A DNA stretch of 64,000 bases, from positions 372,001 to 436,000 of the forward strand of contig NZ_CP020370.1 of assembly GCF_002813775.1 (NCBI RefSeq). Direction: 5' to 3'. A model generated the notes under the pieces. It searched no databases and was not told where the DNA came from. It saw only the letters and a list, made by a program, of their open reading frames with translations. Source of the DNA: Candidatus Thiodictyon syntrophicum. GTDB taxonomy: Bacteria; Pseudomonadota; Gammaproteobacteria; Chromatiales; Chromatiaceae. A program made the translations under genes and the position numbers. This document shows, piece by piece, positions 55,157 through 63,550 of the stretch (its first letter is position 1; every line of letters starts with the position of its first letter).

Positions 55157-55357
55157 TCAGCCCCCGCCGACCGCCTGGATAATCTCCACCCGGTCCCCGG
55201 CCCCGAGCAACTGCCGGTCAAAGCGGCTGCGCGGCACCAGTTCCCCGTTCAGTTCCACGGCGATGCGCTTGCCGGTCAGGGCCAGGGTTGCGATCAGGGC
55301 GGCCATGGGGATGGCCTCCTCGACCTCGGCGGCTTCTCCGTTGATTTTGATTTGCAT
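55157..55357 (-). CDS. thiS: Sulfur carrier protein ThiS (66 aa)
   Basis: Ubiquitin-like sulfur carrier: MQIKINGEAAEVEEAIPMAA, then KRIAVELNGELVPRSRFDRQ, ending VEIIQAVGGG with the essential C-terminal Gly-Gly. It donates sulfur to ThiG. No thiamine riboswitch was recognised upstream. Confidence 0.94.
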   Translation of the reverse strand: MQIKINGEAAEVEEAIPMAALIATLALTGKRIAVELNGELVPRSRFDRQLLGAGDRVEIIQAVGGG

Positions 55358-55422
55358 GAGGGGCTGGTCTCCAGGCGGCGTGGGTGCTGGGGCGCGATTC
55401 TATCCCAGCCGGGGCCGCGGGG

Positions 55423-55686
55423 GATGAAGGATGAAGGATGAAGGATGAAGGATGTAGGGGGCTGGACCTCGCGGGTGGGTCGCCTGGCTCCGCGCGCTTC
55501 GCTGTCGGCTCTTTCAACGGGTTGGCGCGATTGCAAAATCATGACAGCCTCGCTACCTTACGCGCCGCCCATTCACGCGGGCCGCCCCGGCGTCGCCCCG
55601 CCTTGGCGGGCACCGCCAGGCAGGTGCCCGCGAGACCCACCGCCGCGCGTGGCAAACCGAGAAACCCACTCGATGAGGACACTGCC
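55423..55686. other. Intergenic region with GATGAAG tandem repeats
   Basis: Four to five copies of GATGAAG (about 55423-55453) form a short microsatellite. The rest to 55686 is GC-rich with no convincing gene. The acyl-CoA synthetase start follows at 55687 behind a GAGGA ribosome site. Confidence 0.6.
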
Positions 55687-57504
55687 GTGAGCCAATGGTC
55701 AGAGGACCTGATCTCGATCGAACGCGCCGGAACCCTGGACGGGCTCTTTTTTCACCGGGTTCGACGCTCCCCGGAGCGTGTCGCCTACCGCTTCCATGAC
55801 CGGGATGCGGGCTGGCGGCAACTGACCTGGCGCGAGTTGGGGCAGGCGGTGGCGCGCTGGCGCGCCGCCCTGGCGGGCGAGTCGCTGTCCGCCGGCGACC
55901 GTGTCGCCATGGTGCTGCGCAACTGCCCGGAGTGGGTGATGTTCGACCTGGCAGCCATGTCGCTGGGGCTGGTCACGGTCCCGCTCTACACCGATGACCG
56001 GGCGGACAATGCCGCCTATATCCTCCAGGACGCGGCGGTCAAGGTGCTGCTGGTGCAGGACGCGGGCCGCTGGAAGCGCCTGGCGGAGGCGATCGGGCGC
56101 GCGCCCTGGCCGACGCGCGTGGTGCTCCTGGACGGCGGGGCCGAGGCGCTGCGCCTGGCGGGGGTGGACCCGCGGGTCCGGGTCGCCGAGGCCTGGCTGC
56201 CGGATACCGCCCCGGAGCCGTCCCAGCGGGAGGCCGATACCGGCTCGCTGGCGACCATCGTCTATACCTCCGGCACCACCGGGCGGCCTAAGGGGGTGAT
56301 GCTCTCGCATGGCAACCTGCTGTCCAACTCACACGCGGCGGTGACCATCATCGACTGCTATCAGGAGGACGTGTTCCTGTCCTTCCTGCCCCTGTCGCAC
56401 GCCCTGGAGCGCACCGGCGGTTACTACCTGCCGATGATGACCGGGTCCTGCGTCGCCTTCGCCCGCTCCGTGGCCCAGCTCGCGGAGGACATGCAGAGCA
56501 TCCGCCCGACGGTGATGATCGCCGTACCCCGCGTCTTCGAGCGGGTCTACGCGCGGATCGCGGACCAGTTGGCCACCCGCCCGGCCCCGGTGCGCTGGCT
56601 CTTCCAGTTGGCCGTGGCGGCGGGCTGGCGCAATTTCCAGCGCGTCCAGGGGCGCGCCGGCTGGCACCCCCTGTTGCTCTTGTGGCCCGCGCTGCGCCGC
56701 AAGGTGGCGGCACCGGTGCTGGACAAGCTGGGCGGGCGCATGCGCGCGGCGGTGAGCGGCGGGGCCCCACTGCCCTACGCGGTGGCGCGCTTTTTCCTGA
56801 GCCTTGGGCTGCCCCTGTTGCAGGGTTACGGGTTGACGGAGACCAGTCCCGTGGTCACGGTCAGCCCGCTGGAGGACAATATCCCGGAGAGCGTGGGCGT
56901 GCCCATCCGCGGTGTTGCGGTACGCATCGGCGCGAACGACGAGCTGCTGGTCAAGGGCCACAACGTGATGCTGGGCTACTGGAACAACCACGCCGCCACT
57001 GCCCGGGTCCTGACCCAGGACGGTTGGCTGCACACCGGGGACCAGGCGCGCATCGACGGCCGGCATGTCTACATCACGGGCCGGATCAAGGACATCCTGG
57101 TCCTGTCCAACGGCGAGAAGGTGCCCCCGGCGGACCTGGAACTGGCGATCAGTATGGACCCCCTGTTCGAGCAGGCCATCGTGCTTGGCGAGGGCCGCTC
57201 CTATCTCACCGCCCTGATGGTGCTCAACGGCGACCTGTGGAACGGCCTGGCCCAGGAGTTCGGGCTCGACCCGGAGTCGTCCAAGAGCCTGGACGACCCG
57301 CACCTGCTGCGCGAGATGGTCAAACGGGTGCGCCTGGCGCTGCGCGACTTCCCCGGCTACGCCAAGATCCGCCGCACCACCCTGACCCTGGAACCCTGGA
57401 CGGTCGAGAACGGGCTCATGACACCGACGCTCAAGGTCAAGCGTGCCCAGGTGGTGGAGCGCTACCGCGAGGCGATCGAGCAGATGTATACCATGGACGC
57501 CTGA
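55687..57504 (+). CDS. Long-chain fatty-acid-CoA ligase / AMP-dependent synthetase (605 aa)
   Basis: Activates fatty acids via acyl-AMP. The P-loop-like A3 motif is IVYTSGTTGRPKGVMLSH, A5 is LLQGYGLTETSP, A7 is GWLHTGDQARIDGR, and A8/A10 region ITGRIKDILVLSNGEKVPP. It belongs to the FadD15/AasS-like long-form subgroup. The GTG 55687 start gives a family-like N-terminus (SIERAGTLDGLFFHRVRRSP). No membrane segment apart from a hydrophobic region at about 320. Confidence 0.92.
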   Translation: MSQWSEDLISIERAGTLDGLFFHRVRRSPERVAYRFHDRDAGWRQLTWRELGQAVARWRAALAGESLSAGDRVAMVLRNCPEWVMFDLAAMSLGLVTVPLYTDDRADNAAYILQDAAVKVLLVQDAGRWKRLAEAIGRAPWPTRVVLLDGGAEALRLAGVDPRVRVAEAWLPDTAPEPSQREADTGSLATIVYTSGTTGRPKGVMLSHGNLLSNSHAAVTIIDCYQEDVFLSFLPLSHALERTGGYYLPMMTGSCVAFARSVAQLAEDMQSIRPTVMIAVPRVFERVYARIADQLATRPAPVRWLFQLAVAAGWRNFQRVQGRAGWHPLLLLWPALRRKVAAPVLDKLGGRMRAAVSGGAPLPYAVARFFLSLGLPLLQGYGLTETSPVVTVSPLEDNIPESVGVPIRGVAVRIGANDELLVKGHNVMLGYWNNHAATARVLTQDGWLHTGDQARIDGRHVYITGRIKDILVLSNGEKVPPADLELAISMDPLFEQAIVLGEGRSYLTALMVLNGDLWNGLAQEFGLDPESSKSLDDPHLLREMVKRVRLALRDFPGYAKIRRTTLTLEPWTVENGLMTPTLKVKRAQVVERYREAIEQMYTMDA

Positions 57505-57529
57505 CGCCCGCCGCCGAGCGGCAAGCGCG

Positions 57530-57631
57530 GGGTGCGATCAGAACTGATGTGGTGACCGAGATCCCGGGTACCCTGTCGTTGTCGTTGTCGTAATCGAACA
57601 ATCCGACCACGATTACGACAACGACAACGAC
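57530..57631. repeat. Dispersed GTCGTT/AACGAC inverted repeat, copy 3
   Basis: The same head as copy 1 (GGTGCGATCAGAACTGATG, ACCGAGATCCCGGG), with shorter arrays around AATCCGACCACGATTACGAC. It follows the acyl-CoA synthetase stop by 26 bp. Confidence 0.85.
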
Positions 57632-57768
57632 GCCCGGTCCGTGAGAACGTCCGGCGGTCGTGGCAGTGTCCTACGGCCGAAATGTTGATCAAGGCTCGCC
57701 CGCCGACGCGCCGCGAGCGCGCCGGGTGTTGCACCGCGGCCCGGGAGTGCCTAGAATCCTCCTCCGAC

Positions 57769-57842
57769 GCGGGTGTAGTTCAATGGTAGAACTTCAGCTT
57801 CCCAAGCTGATAGCGTGGGTTCGATTCCCATCACCCGCTCCA
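57769..57842 (+). tRNA. tRNA-Gly (anticodon CCC)
   Basis: A 74-nt cloverleaf: acceptor GCGGGTG / CACCCGC, D-arm GTTC..GAAC, anticodon stem TCAGC / GCTGA with loop TTCCCAA (anticodon CCC, reading GGG), T-arm GTGGG / CCCAT with TTCGATT. Discriminator T and an encoded CCA end complete it. A promoter is likely in the 57640-57768 stretch. Confidence 0.95.
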
Positions 57843-57886
57843 TCTTTCCCCCGCCCCCTCGTCCGCCCCTTGCCCTGGGCCCGGCT

Positions 57887-58207
57887 ATGCAGCGTCTCTA
57901 CCAGGCCGCGAACCGGATCGAGGCGCAACTCCTGTTGGACCTGCTCGCGCGCCACCGGATCGACGCCGCGGTGTTCGGTGACTACCTGGCGGGCGCCGCC
58001 GGTGAACTGCCCGCCGACATCCTCCCCACCCTGTGGCTGACCGACGAGCGGGACCTGGCGCGCGCCAGGCAACTGCTCACCGACTTCCTGAACCCGCCCC
58101 CCGCGGCCCCGGCCGCCGACTGGGACTGCCCGGCCTGTGGGGAGCAGGTCGAGGGCGATTTCGACCTCTGTTGGAACTGTGGGCGGGCGCGGGTTTCCTC
58201 TCATTAA
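57887..58207 (+). CDS. DUF2007-type protein with C-terminal zinc ribbon (106 aa)
   Basis: The N-terminal DUF2007 fold (QRLYQAANRIEAQLLLDLLA, VFGDYLAGAAGELPAD, LTDERDLARARQLLTDFL) is followed by a Pro/Ala linker and the zinc ribbon WDCPACGEQVEGDFDLCWNC. Family proteins are thought to act in signalling or protein contacts; no defined role. Confidence 0.85.
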   Translation: MQRLYQAANRIEAQLLLDLLARHRIDAAVFGDYLAGAAGELPADILPTLWLTDERDLARARQLLTDFLNPPPAAPAADWDCPACGEQVEGDFDLCWNCGRARVSSH

Positions 58208-58209
58208 GA

Positions 58210-58360
58210 GCAGTTTAGCCGCAAATGAACGCAAATTGACGCAAATAATCACAGGCTTGGGTTTCGTCGCCTGTTTGCTGTCCTGATGACGCTCGCGACG
58301 AGACTAACCAGCAGGGTCATTTGCGCTTATTTGCGTTCATTTGCGGCCAAATACTCTTTC
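58210..58360. repeat. Dispersed inverted repeat (GCAAATGAACGCAAAT family), copy 2
   Basis: Same arms as 25208-25359 and same orientation. It fills the gap before mutY and ends about 12 bp before its GTG start. Confidence 0.9.
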
Positions 58361-58372
58361 TAAGTTAACGAC

Positions 58373-59452
58373 GTGCCCCCCGACACCTTCTCCCAGGCCC
58401 TGCTCGACTGGTTCGACCGCCACGGGCGCCGGGACCTGCCCTGGCAGCGCGAGCCCACGCCCTATCGGGTCTGGGTCTCCGAGATCATGCTCCAGCAGAC
58501 CCAGGTCGCCGTCGTGATCCCCTATTTCGAGCGCTTCATGGCGCGTTTTCCCACACTCGCCGAACTGGCCGCGGCCCCGCTCGATGCGGTCCTGGCGCAC
58601 TGGTCGGGGCTCGGCTACTACGCCCGTGCCCGCCACCTGCACCGGGCCGCGGTGCTGATCCGGGAGCGCCACGGCGGGGACTTTCCGACCGCTATCGCGA
58701 GTGTCGAGGCCCTGCCCGGGATCGGCCGCTCCACCGCCGGGGCCGTGCTCTCGCTGGCCCTGGGCCAGCGCCACCCGATCCTGGACGGCAACGTCAAGCG
58801 CGTCCTGGCGCGCTCTTTCGGGGTCACGGGCTGGCCCGGCCAGGCGGCGGTGCAGGCCGAACTGTGGCGGCTGGCGCAGCGGCTCACGCCCGCCCTGCGG
58901 GTGGACGCCTACAACCAGGCGTTGATGGACTTGGGCGCCACTCTCTGCACCCGCACCCGCCCCGCCTGCGAGCGCTGCCCGGTCGGCGAGCGCTGTGTCG
59001 CCCGGCGCCAGGGACGCCAGGCGCAACTGCCCACACCCAAGCCATCCAGGCGCCTGCCGGAGCGCGCCACCCTCATGATCCTGGCCCGCGACCCCCAGGG
59101 CGCCGTCCTGCTGGAGCGTCGCCCACCCACCGGTATCTGGGGCGGCCTCTGGAGCCTGCCGGAGACCGACCCCGGGCGGGACCCGGCCGATTGGTGCCGG
59201 GAGCGTACCGGCGCCGCACCCCTGCGCCTTGAAATGCACCCGCCGCGCCGTCAAACCTTCAGCCACTTCGCGCTGGCCATGCGCATCGCCCAGGTCTGGA
59301 CGCCGGCTGCCCCCATGGGCATCGCCGACACGGACCGGGAGGCCTGGTGGCAGCCCGGCGCCCTGGCCGCCTTGGGCCTGCCGGCGCCGGTGCGGACCAT
59401 CCTCGCGGACCTGGTCCCGCCGGACCCCGGGCAGCCATTGCCGCGGGAATAA
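58373..59452 (+). CDS. mutY: A/G-specific adenine glycosylase MutY
   Basis: Removes A mispaired with 8-oxoG. The catalytic Glu lies in VSEIMLQQTQVAVVIPYFER, the helix-hairpin-helix in LPGIGRSTAGAVLSLAL, and the catalytic Asp in ILDGNVKRVLAR. The 4Fe-4S cluster is C-x6-C-x2-C-x5-C in LCTRTRPACERCPVGERC. The C-terminal NUDIX-like 8-oxoG recognition domain starts at about 230. The GTG 58373 is the only suitable start. 359 aa. Confidence 0.95.
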   Translation: MPPDTFSQALLDWFDRHGRRDLPWQREPTPYRVWVSEIMLQQTQVAVVIPYFERFMARFPTLAELAAAPLDAVLAHWSGLGYYARARHLHRAAVLIRERHGGDFPTAIASVEALPGIGRSTAGAVLSLALGQRHPILDGNVKRVLARSFGVTGWPGQAAVQAELWRLAQRLTPALRVDAYNQALMDLGATLCTRTRPACERCPVGERCVARRQGRQAQLPTPKPSRRLPERATLMILARDPQGAVLLERRPPTGIWGGLWSLPETDPGRDPADWCRERTGAAPLRLEMHPPRRQTFSHFALAMRIAQVWTPAAPMGIADTDREAWWQPGALAALGLPAPVRTILADLVPPDPGQPLPRE

Positions 59453-59535
59453 ACGAGGTGAGGTCGTAGTGGACAAGCGCCAGCGCAGTCAACCAACCCC
59501 CGCCCCATTGGCGCCTTCAGGCCCCGATCAACCTA

Positions 59536-59686
59536 GAAAGAGTATTTGGCCGCAAATGAACGCGAATAAGCGCAAATAAATCCGCTGCTTAACATCGTCG
59601 CGGGCGTCAACCGGACGGTGCAGATGCAGTAAAGGCCAAGTCTCGGATTATTTGCGTCAATTAGCGTTCATTTGCGGCTAAACTGC
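59536..59686. repeat. Dispersed inverted repeat (GCAAATGAACGCAAAT family), copy 3 (reverse)
   Basis: The complementary orientation of the copies at 25208 and 58210. It has entered the usual mutY-yggX junction, so mutY is flanked by two oppositely oriented copies. Confidence 0.9.
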
Positions 59687-59724
59687 TTTTTCTGGGATCA
59701 ACCATCGCTACAGGAACAAATCAG

Positions 59725-59997
59725 ATGAGCCGTACCATTCACTGCATCAAACTCGGCGCGGACGCCGAAGGCCTGGACCGCCAACCCTACCCCGGCGAAC
59801 TGGGCAAGCGCATCTTCGAGCAGGTCTCCAAACCGGCCTGGGCCCAGTGGCTGCGCCATCAGACCATGCTGATCAACGAAAACCGCCTGAGCCCCATGGA
59901 CCCCAAGGCCCGCAAATTCCTCGAAGAACAGATGGAACGCTACTTCTTCGGCGACGGGGCCGAGCTGCCCGAGGGCTATGTCCCGCCGACCAGTTGA
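59725..59997 (+). CDS. yggX: Fe(II) trafficking / oxidative damage protection protein YggX
   Basis: [20 protein letters not shown], then [20 protein letters not shown] and [20 protein letters not shown] are conserved throughout YggX. 90 aa, full length, including the single Cys near the N-terminus. It protects iron-sulfur proteins. The mutY-yggX pairing is conserved in gammaproteobacteria. Confidence 0.95.
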   Translation: MSRTIHCIKLGADAEGLDRQPYPGELGKRIFEQVSKPAWAQWLRHQTMLINENRLSPMDPKARKFLEEQMERYFFGDGAELPEGYVPPTS

Positions 59998-60145
59998 GCC
60001 GCTCAGCATCGCGGTAGTCCTGCCCGGCCGGCAGGGCACGACCGGTTGCAACTGCGCGACAAGCATTCCCTGAGATGAACTTGTTTAACTTATACGTGAA
60101 CCGTTCCTAAGGTGCGGCAAGACCGTGGGCGAGCCTGGTGCCCCG

Positions 60146-60320
60146 TTTCAGCTATTCTTGCGAGCCCCGAAGGGGCGTGATATACCAGCCCAGGGCAACG
60201 CCCTGGGATAGCGTTGTTTATTCGGCCTAGCCCTGAAAGGGCGGGACATAAGGAAACGCCGATTAAACCTGGGCTGGTATGTTCGACCCCGTTGGGGTCG
60301 ATACGCAAGATAAGCTGAAA
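60146..60320. repeat. 175-bp palindrome with internal hairpins
   Basis: The outer arms TTTCAGCTATTCTTGCG and CGCAAGATAAGCTGAAA, middle arms ATACCAGCCCAGG / CCTGGGCTGGTAT, and small hairpins CCCCGAAGGGG, GGGCAACGCCC and CCCCGTTGGGG give a branched cruciform-like fold. No coding potential. It lies in the 59998-60362 gap between yggX and the hydrolase. Confidence 0.85.
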
Positions 60321-60362
60321 TCGGGTACGAGTGCCTTGGCGTGAGAATTGTTCGTTCCGGGA

Positions 60363-61577
60363 TTACTGGTGCGCTGAGGTAAAAACGCCGTCCTGGAGTG
60401 TCCCCAAGGCCGGCCACTGGAAGGCTCGAGCGAGCGCTTGGATCACCGCTTGCGCCAGCGCACTGCCGCCGTCGGAGTTGGTCATCACCACGGCCCCCTG
60501 TCCCGTGTTGGGACAGCCGACCAGCCAATTTTGATAGCCGGTATTATGCCCCTGCTTGAGAAAGCAGAGGCTGCGCCCCGTGCCCTGCACCACAAAGCCG
60601 AGGCCGTAATAGTCATTGGCTTGCCGGGTCAGCATTTCAGTTGCAATCGCCTGATCGAGCAGCCGGCGCGAGGTTCCGCGAAAGGCGTCCATCATGGCGA
60701 TGACAAAGCGCGCCAAATCGGCGGGCGTGCTCCACAGCCCGGCCGCGGCCAGTTCCGGGAATACGCGCCACTGTCCCGCCACCGGTTGGCCGTTTTCCAG
60801 GTGCCCTGAGGCTGCGTGCCTCGCCAGGTGCGGCGGCAGGGGCTGCAGGAAGAAGCTGTGTCGCATCCCGGTCGGTTTGAAGATCAGCCGCTGCGCCATG
60901 TCGGCCAAGCCTCGCCCGGTGACATCCGCAATCAACTGCTCCACTATCTCATAGCCGCCCCCGGAGTAAGCGTACTGAGCGCCGGGACTGGCAACCGCCT
61001 GCACCGATACCGATTCCGCCGGCGGCTGCCCATTTAAGATCTCAACGAGTGTGGGCAGCGGCCGGTGCCGGGCGTATCCGGCGAAGCCGCTGAGATTGAT
61101 CCCCGCGGTCATGCCGAGCAGCCGGCGTAGCGTGACCCGCTCCGCGGGGGCAGGGGAATAGTCCCGAAGCTGCCAGGACTTGAGTTGTCGATTGACATCG
61201 CCGTCGAGGCTCAGCCGCCCCACTTGCACCAGCTTCATGGCCGTTGCCGCGGCGACCGACTTGGAAATGGACGCGGCCTGGATCAGGGTGTCCGGGGTAA
61301 CCGGCGCGCGTCGGCCGGCCTGTTTGACACCATCGGCGAAGGTGCCGACGATCCGGTAATCGGCGATCAGGGCGATACTGATCGCGGGCACCCGGTGGCG
61401 CACCAGCGCCTGGTGCAGCGTCAGTGTTTCGCCATCCAGTGCAATCTCCTGTAGCGCTGTTTCCAGGTCCGGCGCTCGCCACGTTGGCGCCGCGGCGGCT
61501 GGCCGTAACGACACCAGGAGGCTGGCGGCGAGGCACAGCAGCAGGGCCAGGGTCATCTTGCTCAGCATCGGCGCCAT
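60363..61577 (-). CDS. Secreted serine hydrolase, beta-lactamase/PBP4*-like (404 aa)
   Basis: The N-terminal signal peptide is MTLALLLCLAASLLVSLRPA, with cleavage after AAAA likely. The catalytic SxxK motif is in IQAASISKSVAAATAM. The YxG-type second motif is in YAYSGGGYEIVEQL, and a KTG-like equivalent may be HNTGYQNWLVG. Family members are esterases, D-amino peptidases or muropeptide hydrolases. Next to ampD, a cell-wall role is plausible. Start ATG 61577 or 61568. Confidence 0.88.
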   Translation of the reverse strand: MAPMLSKMTLALLLCLAASLLVSLRPAAAAPTWRAPDLETALQEIALDGETLTLHQALVRHRVPAISIALIADYRIVGTFADGVKQAGRRAPVTPDTLIQAASISKSVAAATAMKLVQVGRLSLDGDVNRQLKSWQLRDYSPAPAERVTLRRLLGMTAGINLSGFAGYARHRPLPTLVEILNGQPPAESVSVQAVASPGAQYAYSGGGYEIVEQLIADVTGRGLADMAQRLIFKPTGMRHSFFLQPLPPHLARHAASGHLENGQPVAGQWRVFPELAAAGLWSTPADLARFVIAMMDAFRGTSRRLLDQAIATEMLTRQANDYYGLGFVVQGTGRSLCFLKQGHNTGYQNWLVGCPNTGQGAVVMTNSDGGSALAQAVIQALARAFQWPALGTLQDGVFTSAHQ

Positions 61578-61611
61578 GGTGTCGTCGCTTGCGTTGCCGG
61601 GTCGCGCCCTT

Positions 61612-61701
61612 CTGGAGTCCAAGGCTTCAGCCTTGGCCCGATAAATCCAAGGCTGAAGCCTTGGACTCCGGCCCGGGACGGCCGCAACGATGATCGAGGC
61701 C
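61612..61701. repeat. CTGGAGTCCAAGGCTTCAGC inverted repeat and a MITE-type end, overlapping the ampD 3' end
   Basis: 61612-61671 is a near-perfect dyad matching 27868-27926. 61680-61701 (GGCCGCAACGATGATCGAGG) matches the terminal repeat of the MITE and DUF6399-like element. The ampD frame continues through both, so its last about 25 residues are repeat-derived. Confidence 0.8.
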
Positions 61702-62322
61702 CGACCGCCGCGCCGCGCCAGACTGCTCGGTGCGGAGCAGTTCGCGATAGCGTTGCCAATCAAAGCAAGGCCCCGGGTCCGTCTTACGGCCAGGGGCGAT
61801 GTCGCTGTGACCGGCGATGCGCTCGGCCGTGATCGCCGGGTAGCAGTCGAGGATGACCCGGGTGCAGCGGGCGAGGACCTCGTATTGCACGGGAGCAAAG
61901 GGTTCGGTATCCGTTCCTTCCAGTTCGATGCCGATGGAGAAGTCGTTGCAGCGCGCGCGTCCGTCGAAGCTGGAGCGGCCGGCGTGCCAGGCGCGGCGTC
62001 GGCAGGGGACGTATTGAATCAGGTGGCCGTCGCGCCGGATCAGGAGGTGGGTGGAAACGGGGCCGGCGGCCGCGGCGATGGCGAACCAGGGGTGGGCCGC
62101 GGGGTCGAGGCGGCCGAGAAAGAGGTCGTCGATGGCGCCGCCCCCGAACTCGCCCGGCGGCAGGCTGATGTTGTGGATGACCAGCAAGTCGATAGGGGCG
62201 CCGTCCGGGCGGTCGTCGCAATGCGGCGAGGGGCGGCGGGCGGCGCCCGCGAGCCAGCCGGCGGGATCGATGGCCATGGCCGGGCGGTTGGCCGACGGGT
62301 CAGGGGGGCAATGCGGATTCAT
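61627..62322 (-). CDS. ampD: 1,6-anhydro-N-acetylmuramyl-L-alanine amidase AmpD (231 aa)
   Basis: Zinc amidase recycling anhydro-muropeptides in the cytoplasm. IDLLVIHNISLPPGEFGGGA holds the first zinc His. The centre is RAWHAGRSSFDGRARCNDFS, then IGIELEGTD, and AGHSDIAPGRKTDPGPCFDW has the second His and the Asp ligand with the catalytic Lys. The normal end would be near LLRTEQSG. The tail after that (GLDHRCGRPGPESKASALDL) is encoded by dispersed repeats. Confidence 0.93.
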   Translation of the reverse strand: MNPHCPPDPSANRPAMAIDPAGWLAGAARRPSPHCDDRPDGAPIDLLVIHNISLPPGEFGGGAIDDLFLGRLDPAAHPWFAIAAAAGPVSTHLLIRRDGHLIQYVPCRRRAWHAGRSSFDGRARCNDFSIGIELEGTDTEPFAPVQYEVLARCTRVILDCYPAITAERIAGHSDIAPGRKTDPGPCFDWQRYRELLRTEQSGAARRSGLDHRCGRPGPESKASALDLSGQG

Positions 62323-62349
62323 GTCGGGCCTGCTATCTCATTCATCCCA

Positions 62350-62505
62350 GGAAGAGCAGTCATCCACAGATGAACACAGATGAACACAGATTATTCATTG
62401 GTTACGTTTGGTCGGAGGCTCACCTTGCGATCGATTGTGACAGTAGCGATAAGCGCATGACGATTCGAGCAAAATCTGTGTTCATCTGTGTTCATCTGTG
62501 GATTT
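62350..62505. repeat. Dispersed 155-bp inverted repeat (CACAGATGAACACAGAT family), copy 2
   Basis: Same outer arms and core as 19914-20071, with several substitutions in the loop. It fills the gap between the divergently oriented 5' end of ampD and the 3' end of the CBS gene. Confidence 0.9.
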
Positions 62506-62553
62506 CAGATTCATCGCTTTGAGTTGCGTTGCGGACCAACCTGCGGCGCGGAC

Positions 62554-62961
62554 TCAGAGATAAGGCAACATCCCCTTGATGACCAGATCGGTCATGCTGA
62601 CGATGCCCACCACCTCGCCGTCCTCCACGACCGGGGCGCGGGTGAGGAGGAAGCGGGTGAAGAGTCGGGCACAGTAGCGGATGTCCATGTCCGGGGACAC
62701 CGAGATGACCGGTTTGGCCATGATCTCATAGACATTGACGCGCTCCGGCGCCCGGTCGGGGGCCAGCACATGGCGGGCGATATCGGAGATCAGCACCATG
62801 CCGATCTCATCGTCCGCGTCACGCCGTTTGACGATGAGGGTCTTGTTCTCCACATGACGCATGGTCTCCAGGGCGGTGGCCACGGTCGCCATGCCGTCCA
62901 CCAGGTCGAACTTGGTCTTCATCACGTCGCGCACGCGCACCAGGGGTTTGTCTCGCTGCAT
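62554..62961 (-). CDS. Paired CBS-domain protein (135 aa)
   Basis: Two CBS motifs: VRDVMKTKFDLVDGMATVAT, then EIGMVLISDIARHVL; and YEIMAKPVISVSPDMDIRYC, then VVGIVSMTDLVIKGMLP. Such pairs bind adenine nucleotides and regulate a partner. It lies 2 bp after a P-II-like gene and near a DUF1538 membrane protein, all on the same strand. Confidence 0.9.
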   Translation of the reverse strand: MQRDKPLVRVRDVMKTKFDLVDGMATVATALETMRHVENKTLIVKRRDADDEIGMVLISDIARHVLAPDRAPERVNVYEIMAKPVISVSPDMDIRYCARLFTRFLLTRAPVVEDGEVVGIVSMTDLVIKGMLPYL

Positions 62962-62963
62962 GG

Positions 62964-63314
62964 TCAGATCTCCTGCTCCACGACCTCGGAGAGCTTGCGG
63001 ATCTGGTGGCTGATGCCGACCGCGTCCTCCACGTCGATCTGTATGGCGATGCCGGTGCCCGGCCGCTCTTCAAAACGACCGACGCGCGCAATGGTCTCCA
63101 GGATGGTGCGGCACAGGTGCTCCTCCACCAGCATCAGGATCATGTCCCGCTGGGCCTCGAGCGCCAGGCCGAAAAAGGTGCGGGTCTTCTCGGCGCCCTC
63201 ACCGCGCGCCTGGCTGATGACCGTGGAGCCGGTGGCGCCGGCCTCTCGGGCGGCCTTGAGTACGGACTCGGTGTCGCTGCTTTCGATGAACACGATGATG
63301 AGCTTGAAGTGCAT
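62964..63314 (-). CDS. P-II-like signalling protein (116 aa)
   Basis: Ferredoxin-like fold of the P-II/GlnK type: FKLIIVFIESSDTESVLKAA, then REAGATGSTVISQARGEGAE, then MLVEEHLCRTILETIARVGR. It lacks the usual uridylylated-Tyr T-loop sequence. Together with the CBS protein and DUF1538 permease it probably forms a regulated transport unit. Confidence 0.85.
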   Translation of the reverse strand: MHFKLIIVFIESSDTESVLKAAREAGATGSTVISQARGEGAEKTRTFFGLALEAQRDMILMLVEEHLCRTILETIARVGRFEERPGTGIAIQIDVEDAVGISHQIRKLSEVVEQEI

Positions 63315-63390
63315 CGCGCTAGTCTCCGTGGGTTAGGAACGGTTCGCTGATAGCTAAATGAGCTTATTAGAGAATGCTCTTAGCGCCGTG

Positions 63391-63513
63391 GTCGTGATCG
63401 TTGTCGTTGTCGTTGTCGTAATCGAGGTTATCGTCGTGCCTCGGATTCTCTCGCGCCCGAAATTGCATCGCCTCTCCGAATACGATTACGACAACGACAA
63501 CGACAACGACAAG
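63391..63513. repeat. GTCGTT/AACGAC inverted repeat, copy 4 (arrays only)
   Basis: The arrays GTTGTCGTTGTCGTTGTCGT and the complementary AACGACAACGACAACGAC flank about 70 bp unrelated to the other copies. The conserved head is missing. It sits in the DUF1538 / P-II gap, where it could act as a transcript-processing hairpin. Confidence 0.8.
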
Positions 63514-63550
63514 GATTGGGTTTATGTTTAGCTCGTTCTTGACTCGTTGC

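Noticed and set aside
55358-55422. Thiamine riboswitch upstream of thiS
   Set aside because: I looked for the conserved CTGAGA and ACCTG-type elements on the minus strand and did not find a convincing set.
55423-55453. Coding start within GATGAAG repeats for the acyl-CoA synthetase
   Set aside because: The frame is open back to 55438, but the sequence before 55687 lacks similarity and contains a microsatellite; the GTG at 55687 with GAGGA fits better.
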